The notes under the pieces: model-generated | The model's database searches: none | The model's input: the letters and a program-made list of their open reading frames with translations, nothing else | Told to the model about the DNA's origin: nothing | Made by a program: the position numbers and the translations under genes | In this document: positions 1 to 5,273 of the stretch, one piece after another | Layout of the letters: the number at the start of each line of letters is the position of its first letter | Position numbering within the stretch: position 1 is the stretch's first letter | Source of the DNA: Pseudomonadota bacterium | GTDB lineage: Bacteria; Bdellovibrionota_C; UBA2361; OMII01 | Reading direction: 5' to 3' | Length of the DNA: 5,273 bases | Assembly: GCA_027486155.1 (NCBI GenBank) | Contig: JAIXPR010000037.1 | Coordinates: forward strand, 1-5,273

Positions 1-41
1 CAGGTAATGAATAGCAGTCTGCCGCACTCTACAAATTCGTC

Positions 42-392
42 CTACTTCCGCGCCAACGCCAATATCGCCTTAATGGAGTGGTGGGCCTCAAGTAGATGCC
101 TACGATGTTTCGCCGTCGCGATCGAGTAGTGGTTGCGGCGTCCTACGCGTTCTTTGCGGAGGTAGCCCCCCTCTTCAAGCTCCACGATGATTCGGATGAC
201 CGCTCGTGCGGTTATGCCGACGGCAAGGGCGATGTCCCGCACACGCATCTCAGCGTCGCGAGCGAGGCAAATAATGACGTGGCTATGGTTGCTGAGGAAT
301 GTCCATCCTGAGGAATCCGTTTCTCGGCGCCGCCGACCGGTCGCCTGGTCGGACGAGGGTGAGGCTCGATGTTTGGTTTTGGAAGGGGGCAT
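42..392 (-). CDS. winged helix-turn-helix transcriptional regulator (MarR/ArsR-like fold)
   Basis: Predicted 116-residue DNA-binding protein. Residues 1-29 are a basic, low-complexity tail (RRRR at about 20-23). A compact wHTH domain follows at about 30-91: WTFLSNHSHVIICLARD forms the first helix, VRDIALAVGITARAVIRIIVELEEGGYL (51-78) is the helix-turn-helix, and RKERVGRRNHYSI is the wing. No ligand-binding or dimerisation domain is large enough to name; the C-terminal helix (about 95-116) may dimerise. This compact type, often annotated MarR-like or simply HTH, is widespread in bacteria. The start is the ATG at 392; no good Shine-Dalgarno is visible, and the basic tail means a later start is possible. 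It is divergent from the bicarbonate transporter gene across 145 bp, which makes local control of that operon and of itself the obvious guess. That role is inferred from position only. Confidence 0.85.
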   Translation of the reverse strand: MPPSKTKHRASPSSDQATGRRRRETDSSGWTFLSNHSHVIICLARDAEMRVRDIALAVGITARAVIRIIVELEEGGYLRKERVGRRNHYSIATAKHRRHLLEAHHSIKAILALARK

Positions 393-537
393 GTCTTATC
401 TATCCAACAAAGCAGGGAGTCTAAGTGCCTGACACCTCGTGGAAAATCAATTTATCGGCTCAGCCCCTTTACATTAGTCCCAATGTGCCCGATCATAAAC
501 ATGAAAAGAATGACATGTAACACGATGCAGGTAATAA
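393..537. promoter_or_regulatory. divergent intergenic region between regulator and sbtA
   Basis: This 145-bp gap separates two divergently transcribed genes, so it must hold promoters for both unless one is read from outside. It is more AT-rich than the flanking genes. Visible inverted repeats are ACATT-N6-AATGT (471-486), ACATG-N10-CATGT (499-503 and 514-518) and a one-mismatch palindrome TGACATGTAA (511-520). All share an ACAT half. These are short, and about one such repeat is expected by chance in a gap of this size, so they are candidates for an operator of the neighbouring wHTH protein and nothing more. One GATC site lies at 491-494. I could not pick a convincing promoter for the minus-strand regulator. 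Confidence 0.45.
468..496 (+). promoter_or_regulatory. weak candidate sigma70-type promoter for sbtA
   Basis: TTTACA at 468-473 matches the -35 consensus at five of six positions. After a 17-base spacer, GATCAT at 491-496 matches the -10 consensus at four of six. The predicted start of transcription would be near 503, leaving a leader of about 35 bases. The spacer carries the inverted repeat ACATT-N6-AATGT (471-486), where a bound repressor would block polymerase. Evidence is by eye only and the -10 is poor. Confidence 0.2.
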
Positions 538-1548
538 ATGGCATATAATGAAGTAACGGTCGCCACCAATCTTCTGAATCCGGCAACGCTCTCGTTTTGC
601 CTGGGCGCTACGGCGCGATTTGTGCGCAGCGATCTGGCGATTCCCAAGGATATCTCAACGGCTATCTCGGTATTTCTGCTCTTCTCCATCGGTCTTAAAG
701 GGGGCCACGAGTTATCCCTGGCGTCGCTGAGTGGGGTGGCTGGCCCCCTCGGTGTCACACTGCTCTTGGGGGTGTTGACCCCACTAGTTGCGTTCCTGAT
801 TTTACGTGTCTTGGGGCGTTTATCGGTGGTTGATAGCGCGGCGATCGCCGCCCATTACGGGTCTGTGTCCGTTGTGACCTTTATCGCTGCTGAGGGCTTT
901 GTCTCGGCGCTCCTGAGCGTACGCCAGGATCTGCCACCCCTTGAGGGGTACATGGCTACGCTTGTAGCGCTCTTAGAGAGTCCGGGCATCACCGTCGCGC
1001 TTCTACTGGGTGCCTTCCTGGGCTCTCGATCGAAGGAGCGGTCGACCTTCAGTCTGCTCCATGAGGTCGTGACGGGCCGTACAATGTTCTTGCTCGTTGG
1101 CGGTTTGATTCTTGGTTGCGTTATGGGCACCAAGAATTGGGAGACGATAGCCCCGTTCTTCGATCCGCGAGGCGCGGTGTTTCGCGGACTGTTATGCATC
1201 TTCCTCCTTGAGATGGGGATATCAGCAGCCTCTCGCTTCAAGGAGGTACGTTCGATGGGCGTCTTTCTGTTGGCCGTGGGGATTATGATTCCGGTAATAA
1301 ATGCCTGCATGGCGATCGGACTGGGATATTTCTCTGGCTTAAGTGTTGGGGGCACGGCTGTGTTAGCTACTATGGCTGCGAGCGCCTCGTACATCGCCGC
1401 TCCTGCCGCTGTTCGAGCGTCCTTACCGGATGCTAATCCCGCCTACTACCTTACATTGGCCCTTGCTATCACCTTTCCGTTCAACATCATCATAGGCATC
1501 CCGTTGTATTTCAGTATGGCCGACTGGTATTTCCGCGTTATGGCATAA
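538..1548 (+). CDS. sbtA: SbtA-family sodium-dependent bicarbonate transporter
   Basis: Inner-membrane permease of the SbtA family (formerly DUF897), which in cyanobacteria imports HCO3- with Na+. At 336 residues it is within the usual range. The family's inverted repeat of two five-helix halves is recognisable. The N-terminal half has LLNPATLSFCLG (12-23), the loop IPKDISTAISVFLLFSIGLKGG (35-56) and the conserved AAHYGSVSVVTF (104-115). The middle has the ALLESPGI segment (144-151), and a cytosolic linker rich in charged residues lies at about 162-180. The C-terminal half has SASYIAAPAAVRASLPDANP (282-301) and TFPFNIIIGIPLYF (312-325). The serine-rich HYGSVS and SASY segments correspond to the substrate and Na+ region of the fold. 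Start ATG 538 places about 11 residues before the first conserved segment, as is normal for the family; the upstream AGG (529-531) is a weak ribosome site. It is followed after 9 bases by a PII-like gene, the classic sbtA-sbtB order. Bicarbonate as substrate is inferred from the family; CO2 fixation genes are not in the window. Confidence 0.93.
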   Translation: MAYNEVTVATNLLNPATLSFCLGATARFVRSDLAIPKDISTAISVFLLFSIGLKGGHELSLASLSGVAGPLGVTLLLGVLTPLVAFLILRVLGRLSVVDSAAIAAHYGSVSVVTFIAAEGFVSALLSVRQDLPPLEGYMATLVALLESPGITVALLLGAFLGSRSKERSTFSLLHEVVTGRTMFLLVGGLILGCVMGTKNWETIAPFFDPRGAVFRGLLCIFLLEMGISAASRFKEVRSMGVFLLAVGIMIPVINACMAIGLGYFSGLSVGGTAVLATMAASASYIAAPAAVRASLPDANPAYYLTLALAITFPFNIIIGIPLYFSMADWYFRVMA

Positions 1549-1553
1549 GGAGG
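1547..1553 (+). promoter_or_regulatory. strong ribosome binding site of the PII-like gene
   Basis: AAGGAGG overlaps the sbtA stop codon (TAA 1546-1548) and ends 4 bases before the ATG at 1558. It is the best Shine-Dalgarno match in the window. It fixes the start of the downstream gene and supports translation coupled to sbtA. The short spacing and the match contrast with the weak site in front of sbtA itself, so the small regulator could be made in excess of the permease. Confidence 0.75.
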
Positions 1554-1557
1554 CACT

Positions 1558-1923
1558 ATGGAGCTTACGACGGTTAGTAGAGTGGTCGTGGAAACAACCC
1601 CCACCTTTCGGCAGAAGGTCACGCAGACGCTAATCGAGCGAGGCGCTTTGATGCGTCGAGTGTTACCGCTTGTCCATGAGGGTAGTGCTTCGACGTCTTA
1701 CAGGGAAAGCGCCTCCAATAGGGTCATCCTTGAGGCCGTTGTTGATAGAGCCGAGACGAACGCCTTGGTTCAGGCCCTCAGTGAGGTTTGTTCGGATAGC
1801 TGCTCCGTTGCTATCTCGGTATCCGAGGTCCCCCTTGCGGAGGCAGATCTCCATCACGTGGCGGTCAAAAAGAGCGAGACCTCTTGGCAAGAAAAGTGGA
1901 TCAGTCACCTCATTACGATATAG
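1558..1923 (+). CDS. PII-like signalling protein, SbtB-like partner of SbtA
   Basis: 121-residue protein with the pattern of the ferredoxin-like PII fold. Strand 1 is SRVVVETT (7-14). Helix 1 is FRQKVTQTLIERGA (17-30), where the family has a valine/lysine-rich helix ending in EAGA. A strand and a mobile loop rich in Ser/Thr/Arg follow at about 33-54, at the T-loop position. Strand 3 is RVILEAVV (55-62), helix 2 is AETNALVQALSEVC (65-78), and strand 4 is SVAISVSEVPLA (83-94). In cyanobacteria SbtB is a trimer that binds adenine nucleotides and cAMP and plugs SbtA from the cytosolic side. The identification rests on this pattern plus its place 9 bases after sbtA; overall sequence similarity is weak. 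It lacks the C-terminal CGPxGC loop and instead carries an unrelated, Trp- and Lys-containing tail at 99-121 (HHVAVKKSE and WQEKW). Nucleotide binding is inferred. It could also be a remotely related PII-like family with another ligand. Confidence 0.75.
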   Translation: MELTTVSRVVVETTPTFRQKVTQTLIERGALMRRVLPLVHEGSASTSYRESASNRVILEAVVDRAETNALVQALSEVCSDSCSVAISVSEVPLAEADLHHVAVKKSETSWQEKWISHLITI

Positions 1924-1964
1924 TCCTCGTTTCCATTCCAAAGGGTGCGTGGCGCTGGAGTCGG

Positions 1965-2819
1965 CTAGGGATTGCACCATTCACATTCAGAAGCGAGCGC
2001 GTAGGTTTTACCATCCGACCGCGGTAGCTCCTTCGCTGCCCCGCAGAAGGGGCACGAGTGAATCTCACCGCGGGCTCGTTGTGTTGGCGTCCCGCATTCG
2101 ACGCAGGGGAGTCCGGGTACGGTTCCCGTAAGACCGAATCCACCGCTGCCACACTGCGGGCACAAGGTACTCAGTCGTGTGGCGAGGCGCTCACAACATC
2201 GCTCTATCTCCTTCATTCTGGTGGGATTAAGGTGCGCGCGCATATCACTCATGGCCATTACGGATTGCGAGGGAGAGAGCGCGGCGCACAAGTGAAATGC
2301 TCGCTCCGCCTCCGCTGCCTCGGTGATCCCTTTATGGACATTCCCAACGAGCGGAACCCCCTCGGGATAGAGTACGAGGGCATGAGAGCCGAAGTGGATC
2401 CGTGGAAGAAAGTCAGCGAGCTCAGTGGGCGACCGTAGGGTCGCCGTGGCGTAGTTGGTGTTGTGGGAGAGGTGCTGCTCTATAATCTCGACCCCTGTAC
2501 GGTTGTCGACCAACATCAGCATCTCGATTCCGTGCATGAGAAGGCCGAATCCATCAGCCGAGGTAAAGCTCCCTTCGCTCGCGAGGAGTAATGGCGATTC
2601 GGTACGAGATTGTGCGAGGCGAATCTTCCCGCGAAGGGCATCGAGCATTGACCCGGGTCTCGCTACCTCACCCGAAAAGGTCCCGAGGGAGTCAGAATCG
2701 ACCGCAAGCTCATCGACACGAGCTGAGAGGATCTTTTCAAATGGGGTCCGAGCCGCTACCACTTTGCCGTGGTTCGTAGCGAAGATAATATGGCTGCCGT
2801 GAAATGAAAGGGGCTTCAT
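1965..2819 (-). CDS. DUF6671 family protein with C-terminal zinc-ribbon cysteine pairs
   Basis: 284-residue, probably cytosolic protein of unknown function. I recognise the DUF6671 family by an N-terminal HGKVVAARTPFEKIL region (17-31), LLASEGSF (78-85), the HLSHNTNY segment (116-123), and the signature SDMRAHLNPTRMKEIERCC (191-209). The C-terminus has four CxxC pairs: C220/C223, C239/C242, C256/C259 and C279/C282. Eight cysteines fit two structural zinc sites of the rubredoxin/zinc-ribbon type. No catalytic motif of a named enzyme class is visible. The start ATG at 2819 has no convincing Shine-Dalgarno, but an in-frame TGA eight codons upstream rules out a longer ATG form. It lies 54 bases downstream of the methyltransferase gene on the same strand, so co-transcription is plausible. 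Its 3' end converges with the sbt operon across 41 bases with no clear terminator hairpin. Confidence 0.85.
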   Translation of the reverse strand: MKPLSFHGSHIIFATNHGKVVAARTPFEKILSARVDELAVDSDSLGTFSGEVARPGSMLDALRGKIRLAQSRTESPLLLASEGSFTSADGFGLLMHGIEMLMLVDNRTGVEIIEQHLSHNTNYATATLRSPTELADFLPRIHFGSHALVLYPEGVPLVGNVHKGITEAAEAERAFHLCAALSPSQSVMAMSDMRAHLNPTRMKEIERCCERLATRLSTLCPQCGSGGFGLTGTVPGLPCVECGTPTQRARGEIHSCPFCGAAKELPRSDGKTYALASECEWCNP

Positions 2820-2873
2820 ATGGGGCGCTTTTGTGACGAGTCATCTCTCTCTGCTTCGCGCGGGGTGTGTCTT

Positions 2874-3737
2874 CTAGTAGTTGCGTATTACCAACTCAAG
2901 GATCGGTCCACGTTTGTCGGCCTTCGAGTTGATCGCGCGGCCGGCTTCGACGGTCTCGACCTTAAATCCTCGATAGAGCTCTTGGATGATATTGGTATTT
3001 GAATTCGAGAGCATCCATTTCACACCTTTCTGGTGAAGCTTAAGGCAGGTGAGAAGGAGAAGCTCCTGTGATGATTCATCGAAGCCGCCACTCACGTACT
3101 GGGTAAAATCTGCGGTCTCACTCGTTGGTGCATAGGGTGGATCGAAGTAGACGAAATCATCCTTGTCCGCGATCTCAACGATATCCTCAAAGCTTCCAAC
3201 TTTCAGGATAGCTGATTGAAGCGCGTTGCCGCACGCGGTGAGGTTCGGCACATCCAGGATGGTCGGATCCTTGTAGGCTCCGAAGGGTACGTTGAAGTGC
3301 CCCTTCGAATTCACGCGATAGAGTCCGTTGAAGCACGTTTTGTTTAAGTAGATAAAGCGAGCAGCGCGCGCGACGGACGAGGTTGAGGAATAGTCAGCCT
3401 TGCGGTCGAGCTCTCGCACCTCGTAGTACATCTCTTTGTCGTAGCGGTACTTTTTAAGCTCATCCTTGAGTTCGGCGAGTTTATCGCGAACTACCTCAAA
3501 GCAGTTCACGAGCTCCGGATTGAAGTCCGCAAGGTAGGCGGTCTTAGGTTGGAGTGCGAAGTAGAGAGCGCCTCCGCCGAGAAAGGGTTCAAGGTAGCGA
3601 TTGTAAGAGGTGGGCACACGCTTCAAGAGTTGAGGGAGGAGCTGGGTCTTTCCCCCCGCCCATTTGAGGAAGGGTCGACATTCAATCTTGGTGGATGAGG
3701 TGTCAGAATCAGCGAGAGCTGCGCAATCTGTGGTCAT
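2874..3737 (-). CDS. dam: Dam/DpnM-type DNA adenine-N6 methyltransferase
   Basis: 287-residue class-alpha adenine methyltransferase that transfers a methyl group from S-adenosylmethionine to N6 of adenine, probably in GATC. Motifs in family order: FLKWAGGK (23-30, motif X), PFLGGGALYF (51-60, AdoMet-binding motif I), FNGLYRVN (136-143) with GHFNVPFG (146-153) in the target-recognition region, and catalytic DPPY (199-202, motif IV) followed by SETADFTQY. The match to the DpnM (M.DpnII) branch from memory extends through the SET..FT.Y segment after DPPY, which supports GATC specificity. Length is normal for the family. I chose ATG 3737 because AGGG (3745-3748) sits 7 bases upstream and conserved sequence begins well inside; an in-frame TTG at 3758 would add seven residues. 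No cognate endonuclease gene is next to it, so it is either an orphan regulator or repair methylase, or the remnant of a restriction system. The downstream DUF6671 gene is 54 bp away. Confidence 0.93.
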   Translation of the reverse strand: MTTDCAALADSDTSSTKIECRPFLKWAGGKTQLLPQLLKRVPTSYNRYLEPFLGGGALYFALQPKTAYLADFNPELVNCFEVVRDKLAELKDELKKYRYDKEMYYEVRELDRKADYSSTSSVARAARFIYLNKTCFNGLYRVNSKGHFNVPFGAYKDPTILDVPNLTACGNALQSAILKVGSFEDIVEIADKDDFVYFDPPYAPTSETADFTQYVSGGFDESSQELLLLTCLKLHQKGVKWMLSNSNTNIIQELYRGFKVETVEAGRAINSKADKRGPILELVIRNY

Positions 3738-3744
3738 GAAACTA

Positions 3745-3748
3745 CCCT
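3745..3748 (-). promoter_or_regulatory. dam: ribosome binding site deciding the methyltransferase start
   Basis: Read on the minus strand, AGGG is followed by a 7-base spacer (TAGTTTC) and ATG at 3737. This spacing is good. The alternative TTG start at 3758 lies upstream of this site and has no comparable motif, so the shorter 287-residue form is preferred. Confidence 0.5.
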
Positions 3749-3829
3749 GTAGGCACAAATGTGTCTTTCAAACGGCAGTCTACTAAACAGGGGGAAATGC
3801 TCAACCCAAAGATTAGGTGAGGGCCCTAT

Positions 3830-4456
3830 TTATTTGCCTGGAGTGGCGGTAGCCGCTGGGGTCGCCGAACCGGTCGCTACAGGGGTGGGGGTTGGCGCAG
3901 GGGGACCTGAGATACTGATGTTCCACCGATCGTCGCTTGAGAACTGTGGATAGGAGTCATTAAATTCGAGTTCGTCCGGGATTGATGGGTCGTTGTTATC
4001 GAGCTCTACCTCTACATACGCCGAAGGATCCCCCGAGACGGCTCGAAGGGTGAATCCGATAGAAACTTGATTGTTCTCATCCTCGGGAGGGCGTGACACC
4101 CTAAACACGAGGTACTTGTCGGTGCCCACTGTGGCCGCGTCGAAAGGGGTAATCGTTGTCCACGACTCAGCGTCGCCGGAGTGCATTATCGCGCTTCCAC
4201 TTCGGTAGGCGAGGGACGCTGGATAGTGAAATTTGAGGAATAGGCCGTCCCGATTGATATCGAGGACCGTCGCCGTGATATCGGTAAGGTCTCCCGAGTC
4301 GAGGGAATCACGCTCAACGTGGAATTCGACGTAGCCCGGATAGTTGCTCTCGGCCTCTCCTCCGCCCCCGCCACCGCCTCCACATGATGCGATCGTGAGG
4401 CCGATTGCAACCGGAATGAGGAGTCGTTTGAGTATTTCAAGCGATTCAGCAGGCAT
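3830..4456 (-). CDS. secreted lipoprotein with glycine linker, function unknown
   Basis: 208 residues. The N-terminus is a lipoprotein signal: LKRLLIPVAIGLTIASC, with a lipobox LTIASC-type site and the lipidated cysteine at residue 25. Eight consecutive glycines (26-33) follow, written with mixed GGA/GGC/GGT/GGG codons, a flexible tether often seen in diderm lipoproteins. Residue +2 is Gly rather than Asp, so by the enterobacterial rule it would go to the outer membrane. The body (about 40-182) is acidic and rich in beta-forming segments such as YVEFHVERD, LVFRVSR, VSIGFTLRAV and AYVEVELDN, suggesting one Ig-like or other beta-sandwich domain; no family is recognised. The tail from about 185 is a Pro/Thr/Ala linker (PAPTPTPVATGSATPAATAT) that ends the protein with no domain after it. 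AGGA only 2 bases before the ATG is a poor ribosome site. It stands 92 bp upstream of the methyltransferase start and is probably unrelated in function. Confidence 0.8.
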   Translation of the reverse strand: MPAESLEILKRLLIPVAIGLTIASCGGGGGGGGEAESNYPGYVEFHVERDSLDSGDLTDITATVLDINRDGLFLKFHYPASLAYRSGSAIMHSGDAESWTTITPFDAATVGTDKYLVFRVSRPPEDENNQVSIGFTLRAVSGDPSAYVEVELDNNDPSIPDELEFNDSYPQFSSDDRWNISISGPPAPTPTPVATGSATPAATATPGK

Positions 4457-4561
4457 AGTCCTGGCACATAGAGTGGGAATACACGAGTACGTCGCTAGTA
4501 TGATGCGGGGGCTCGCGAAAAGGGAGCAGCAGGGGGGATTGGTTAGGGTGCTAGGGGGGTG

Positions 4562-4569
4562 ATTTTATA
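4562..4569 (-). promoter_or_regulatory. -10-like element upstream of the lipoprotein gene
   Basis: Minus-strand TATAAAAT lies in the 142-bp gap between the DUF423 stop (4599) and the lipoprotein start (4456). TATAAA matches five of six positions of a sigma70 -10 box. No good -35 lies 16-18 bases upstream, so this is only a candidate. If it is used, the lipoprotein mRNA would have a leader of about 100 bases, rich in C runs. The rest of the gap shows no terminator hairpin. Confidence 0.2.
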
Positions 4570-4598
4570 GCGCGGGCCGTTGACTACTTGTACGAGAG

Positions 4599-4979
4599 CT
4601 ACGAGACCCGTCGTCGGTAGGCTCCCACGGCGAGTAGGGTCCACGACACGATAAGGCAGGTACCTCCAATCGGTGTAATAGCTCCGAGCCACCGTGTGTT
4701 GGTGAGGACCAGGGCATAGAGGGTCCCTGAGAAGATGAGCGTACCCACGAGAAAGAGTCCAGCGCACTGGGATGATCTTCGCTCATCGCAGAGCGTATGT
4801 GGGGTAACGAGGAGAACGAGCGCCGAGAGGCTGTGAATGAGTTGGTAAAACACCGACTTCTCCCAGATCTGAAGGTCGCTCGCTGGGATGGCGTCGCGTA
4901 ACCCGTGCGCGCCGAACGCGCCGCATCCGACACCGATAGCCATGGAGAGAGCCGCGAGAGAGTAGAGGAGTCGTTTCAT
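4599..4979 (-). CDS. DUF423 family small membrane protein
   Basis: 126-residue integral membrane protein with about four hydrophobic helices (roughly 5-25, 44-60, 72-93 and 98-120). It carries the hallmark residues of the DUF423 (YgdD-like) family: GAFGAHGL (20-27), W39 with YQLIHSLSALVLL (45-57), FSGTLYALVLT (83-93) and GAITPIGG (99-106). It ends in a basic RRR tail. Family members are inner-membrane proteins of unknown biochemical function. I chose ATG 4979 because MKRLL followed directly by the first helix is the typical family N-terminus and gives the usual length of about 125. An in-frame ATG at 5015 would add 12 residues (MFQISHPTYTDR). Neither has a clear Shine-Dalgarno, so the longer form remains possible. 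It is the first minus-strand gene of the right half; upstream of it is the paired-hairpin element. Confidence 0.9.
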   Translation of the reverse strand: MKRLLYSLAALSMAIGVGCGAFGAHGLRDAIPASDLQIWEKSVFYQLIHSLSALVLLVTPHTLCDERRSSQCAGLFLVGTLIFSGTLYALVLTNTRWLGAITPIGGTCLIVSWTLLAVGAYRRRVS

Positions 4980-5093
4980 GCGGTCAGTGTACGTGGGGTG
5001 GGAGATTTGGAACATATCGAATGTGTGGGCGGAGGAGCCGGTGGCGTCTGGGCGCCGGAATTTTGTGAATCACGAAAGAGCCGCGCACCCGGA

Positions 5094-5166
5094 GGGCCCG
5101 TCTCCTGACGGGCCGGAACCCACGACGAAATATGTGTGCATACCCGGCCCGTCGGGAGACGGGCCC
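5094..5166. repeat. nested paired-hairpin element (REP/BIME-like)
   Basis: Two 23-base arms, 5094-5116 and 5144-5166, are inverted copies with one difference (T5106 against G5154, a G-U wobble in RNA). A 27-base centre (5117-5143) separates them. Each arm is also its own hairpin: GGCCCGTC (5095-5102) and GACGGGCC (5107-5114) around loop TCCT, and GGCCCGTC (5146-5153) and GACGGGCC (5158-5165) around loop GGGA. The two loops can pair with each other. The centre contains a small TATG-TGTG-CATA hairpin (5131-5142). GGAG stands directly 5' of the left hairpin (5091-5094), as in many REP heads; the right copy has CAAG instead. Neither side has a T-run, so it is not a standard intrinsic terminator. 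The surrounding 4980-5273 shows no convincing gene. Confidence 0.8.
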
Positions 5167-5224
5167 TTGTATGTTCCCAGAACCTTCTTTTTGTAGTTTG
5201 AAAGGAGCACGGCAGGGAGAAGGT

Positions 5225-5239
5225 GCCCGCCGGGGAGAC
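5225..5239 (+). repeat. possible degenerate copy of the hairpin core
   Basis: GCCCGCCGGGGAGAC resembles GCCCGTCGGGAGAC at 5147-5160, with one substitution and one inserted G. It is followed at 5248-5254 by CGGGCCC, giving a 5-bp GCCCG/CGGGC stem at best. It may be a decayed extra copy of the element at 5094-5166 or a chance GC-rich match. Confidence 0.25.
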
Positions 5240-5273
5240 AGTTCGTACGGGCCCTAGCACAAGTGCGCTTCGG

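Noticed and set aside
544..549. Perfect TATAAT box just inside sbtA
   Set aside because: It lies 4 bases after the start codon, and its -35 region (about 521-526, CACGAT) does not match. The next in-frame ATG is over 130 codons downstream. It is probably chance, or ATATAATG coding for Tyr-Asn-Glu.
1292..1302. GGTAATAAATG, an exact 11-base repeat of 530-540, with a related CAGGTAATGAATAG at 1-14
   Set aside because: A few 11-base matches are expected by chance in 5 kb, and the copy at 1292 is coding sequence in conserved sbtA. No spacing or orientation pattern suggests a regulatory repeat.
855..1394. 179-codon open frame on the minus strand inside sbtA
   Set aside because: It is antisense to a clearly conserved transporter, its translation is basic and low in recognisable motifs, and it has no independent support. 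It is a shadow of the GC-rich codon pattern of sbtA.
1924..1964. Bidirectional terminator between the convergent PII-like and DUF6671 genes
   Set aside because: I looked for a hairpin with flanking T or A runs and found none in the 41-base gap. Termination may be Rho-dependent or lie within the opposite gene.
4565..4933. 122-codon minus-strand open frame overlapping the DUF423 gene
   Set aside because: The product is Ser/Arg/Pro-rich without family features, whereas the overlapping frame has every DUF423 hallmark.
5094..5166. Intrinsic transcription terminator
   Set aside because: The stem is strong, but there is no run of T after it on either strand, and no gene clearly ends at its edge within the window.
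4978..5196. 72-codon plus-strand open frame in the right-end gap
   Set aside because: It runs straight through the paired-hairpin element, has no ribosome binding site and its translation has no recognisable feature.

Overview
This is a bacterial chromosomal segment with about 55% GC by eye and no plasmid, phage or insertion-sequence genes. A lipoprotein with a lipobox cysteine followed by a glycine linker suggests a Gram-negative (diderm) host. The bicarbonate transporter suggests an aquatic or inorganic-carbon-using lifestyle. I cannot assign a lineage from the sequence alone.

Left part (1-1923): a winged helix-turn-helix regulator lies on the minus strand. It is divergent, across a 145-bp gap, from a two-gene plus-strand operon. 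That operon encodes an SbtA-family Na+/HCO3- symporter and a small PII-like protein in the SbtB position, with a strong Shine-Dalgarno between them. The arrangement reads as a self-contained module: regulator, transporter, and cytosolic nucleotide-sensing gate. The divergent gap holds a weak sigma70-like promoter with a short inverted repeat in its spacer, a possible operator.

Right part (1965-4979): four minus-strand genes run toward the sbt operon and converge with it at about 1924-1964. In transcription order they are a DUF423 small membrane protein, a glycine-linker lipoprotein of unknown function, a DpnM/Dam-type adenine-N6 methyltransferase, and a DUF6671 protein with four CxxC pairs. 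The methyltransferase and DUF6671 gene are 54 bp apart and could be co-transcribed. No restriction endonuclease is visible, so the methyltransferase looks like an orphan in this window.

Right end (4980-5273): no convincing gene. It contains the most striking non-coding structure in the window, a 73-nt element (5094-5166). Two 23-nt arms are inverted copies of each other, and each arm is itself a perfect 8-bp hairpin with a four-base loop. It resembles paired REP (BIME/REPIN-type) elements rather than an intrinsic terminator. A degenerate partial copy may lie at 5225-5239. The first 41 bases hold only the sequence downstream of the regulator gene.

I found no tRNA, rRNA, CRISPR array or convincing intrinsic terminator. 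The most interesting leads are the paired-hairpin element and the sbt module, whose PII-like protein lacks the C-terminal cysteine loop of cyanobacterial SbtB.
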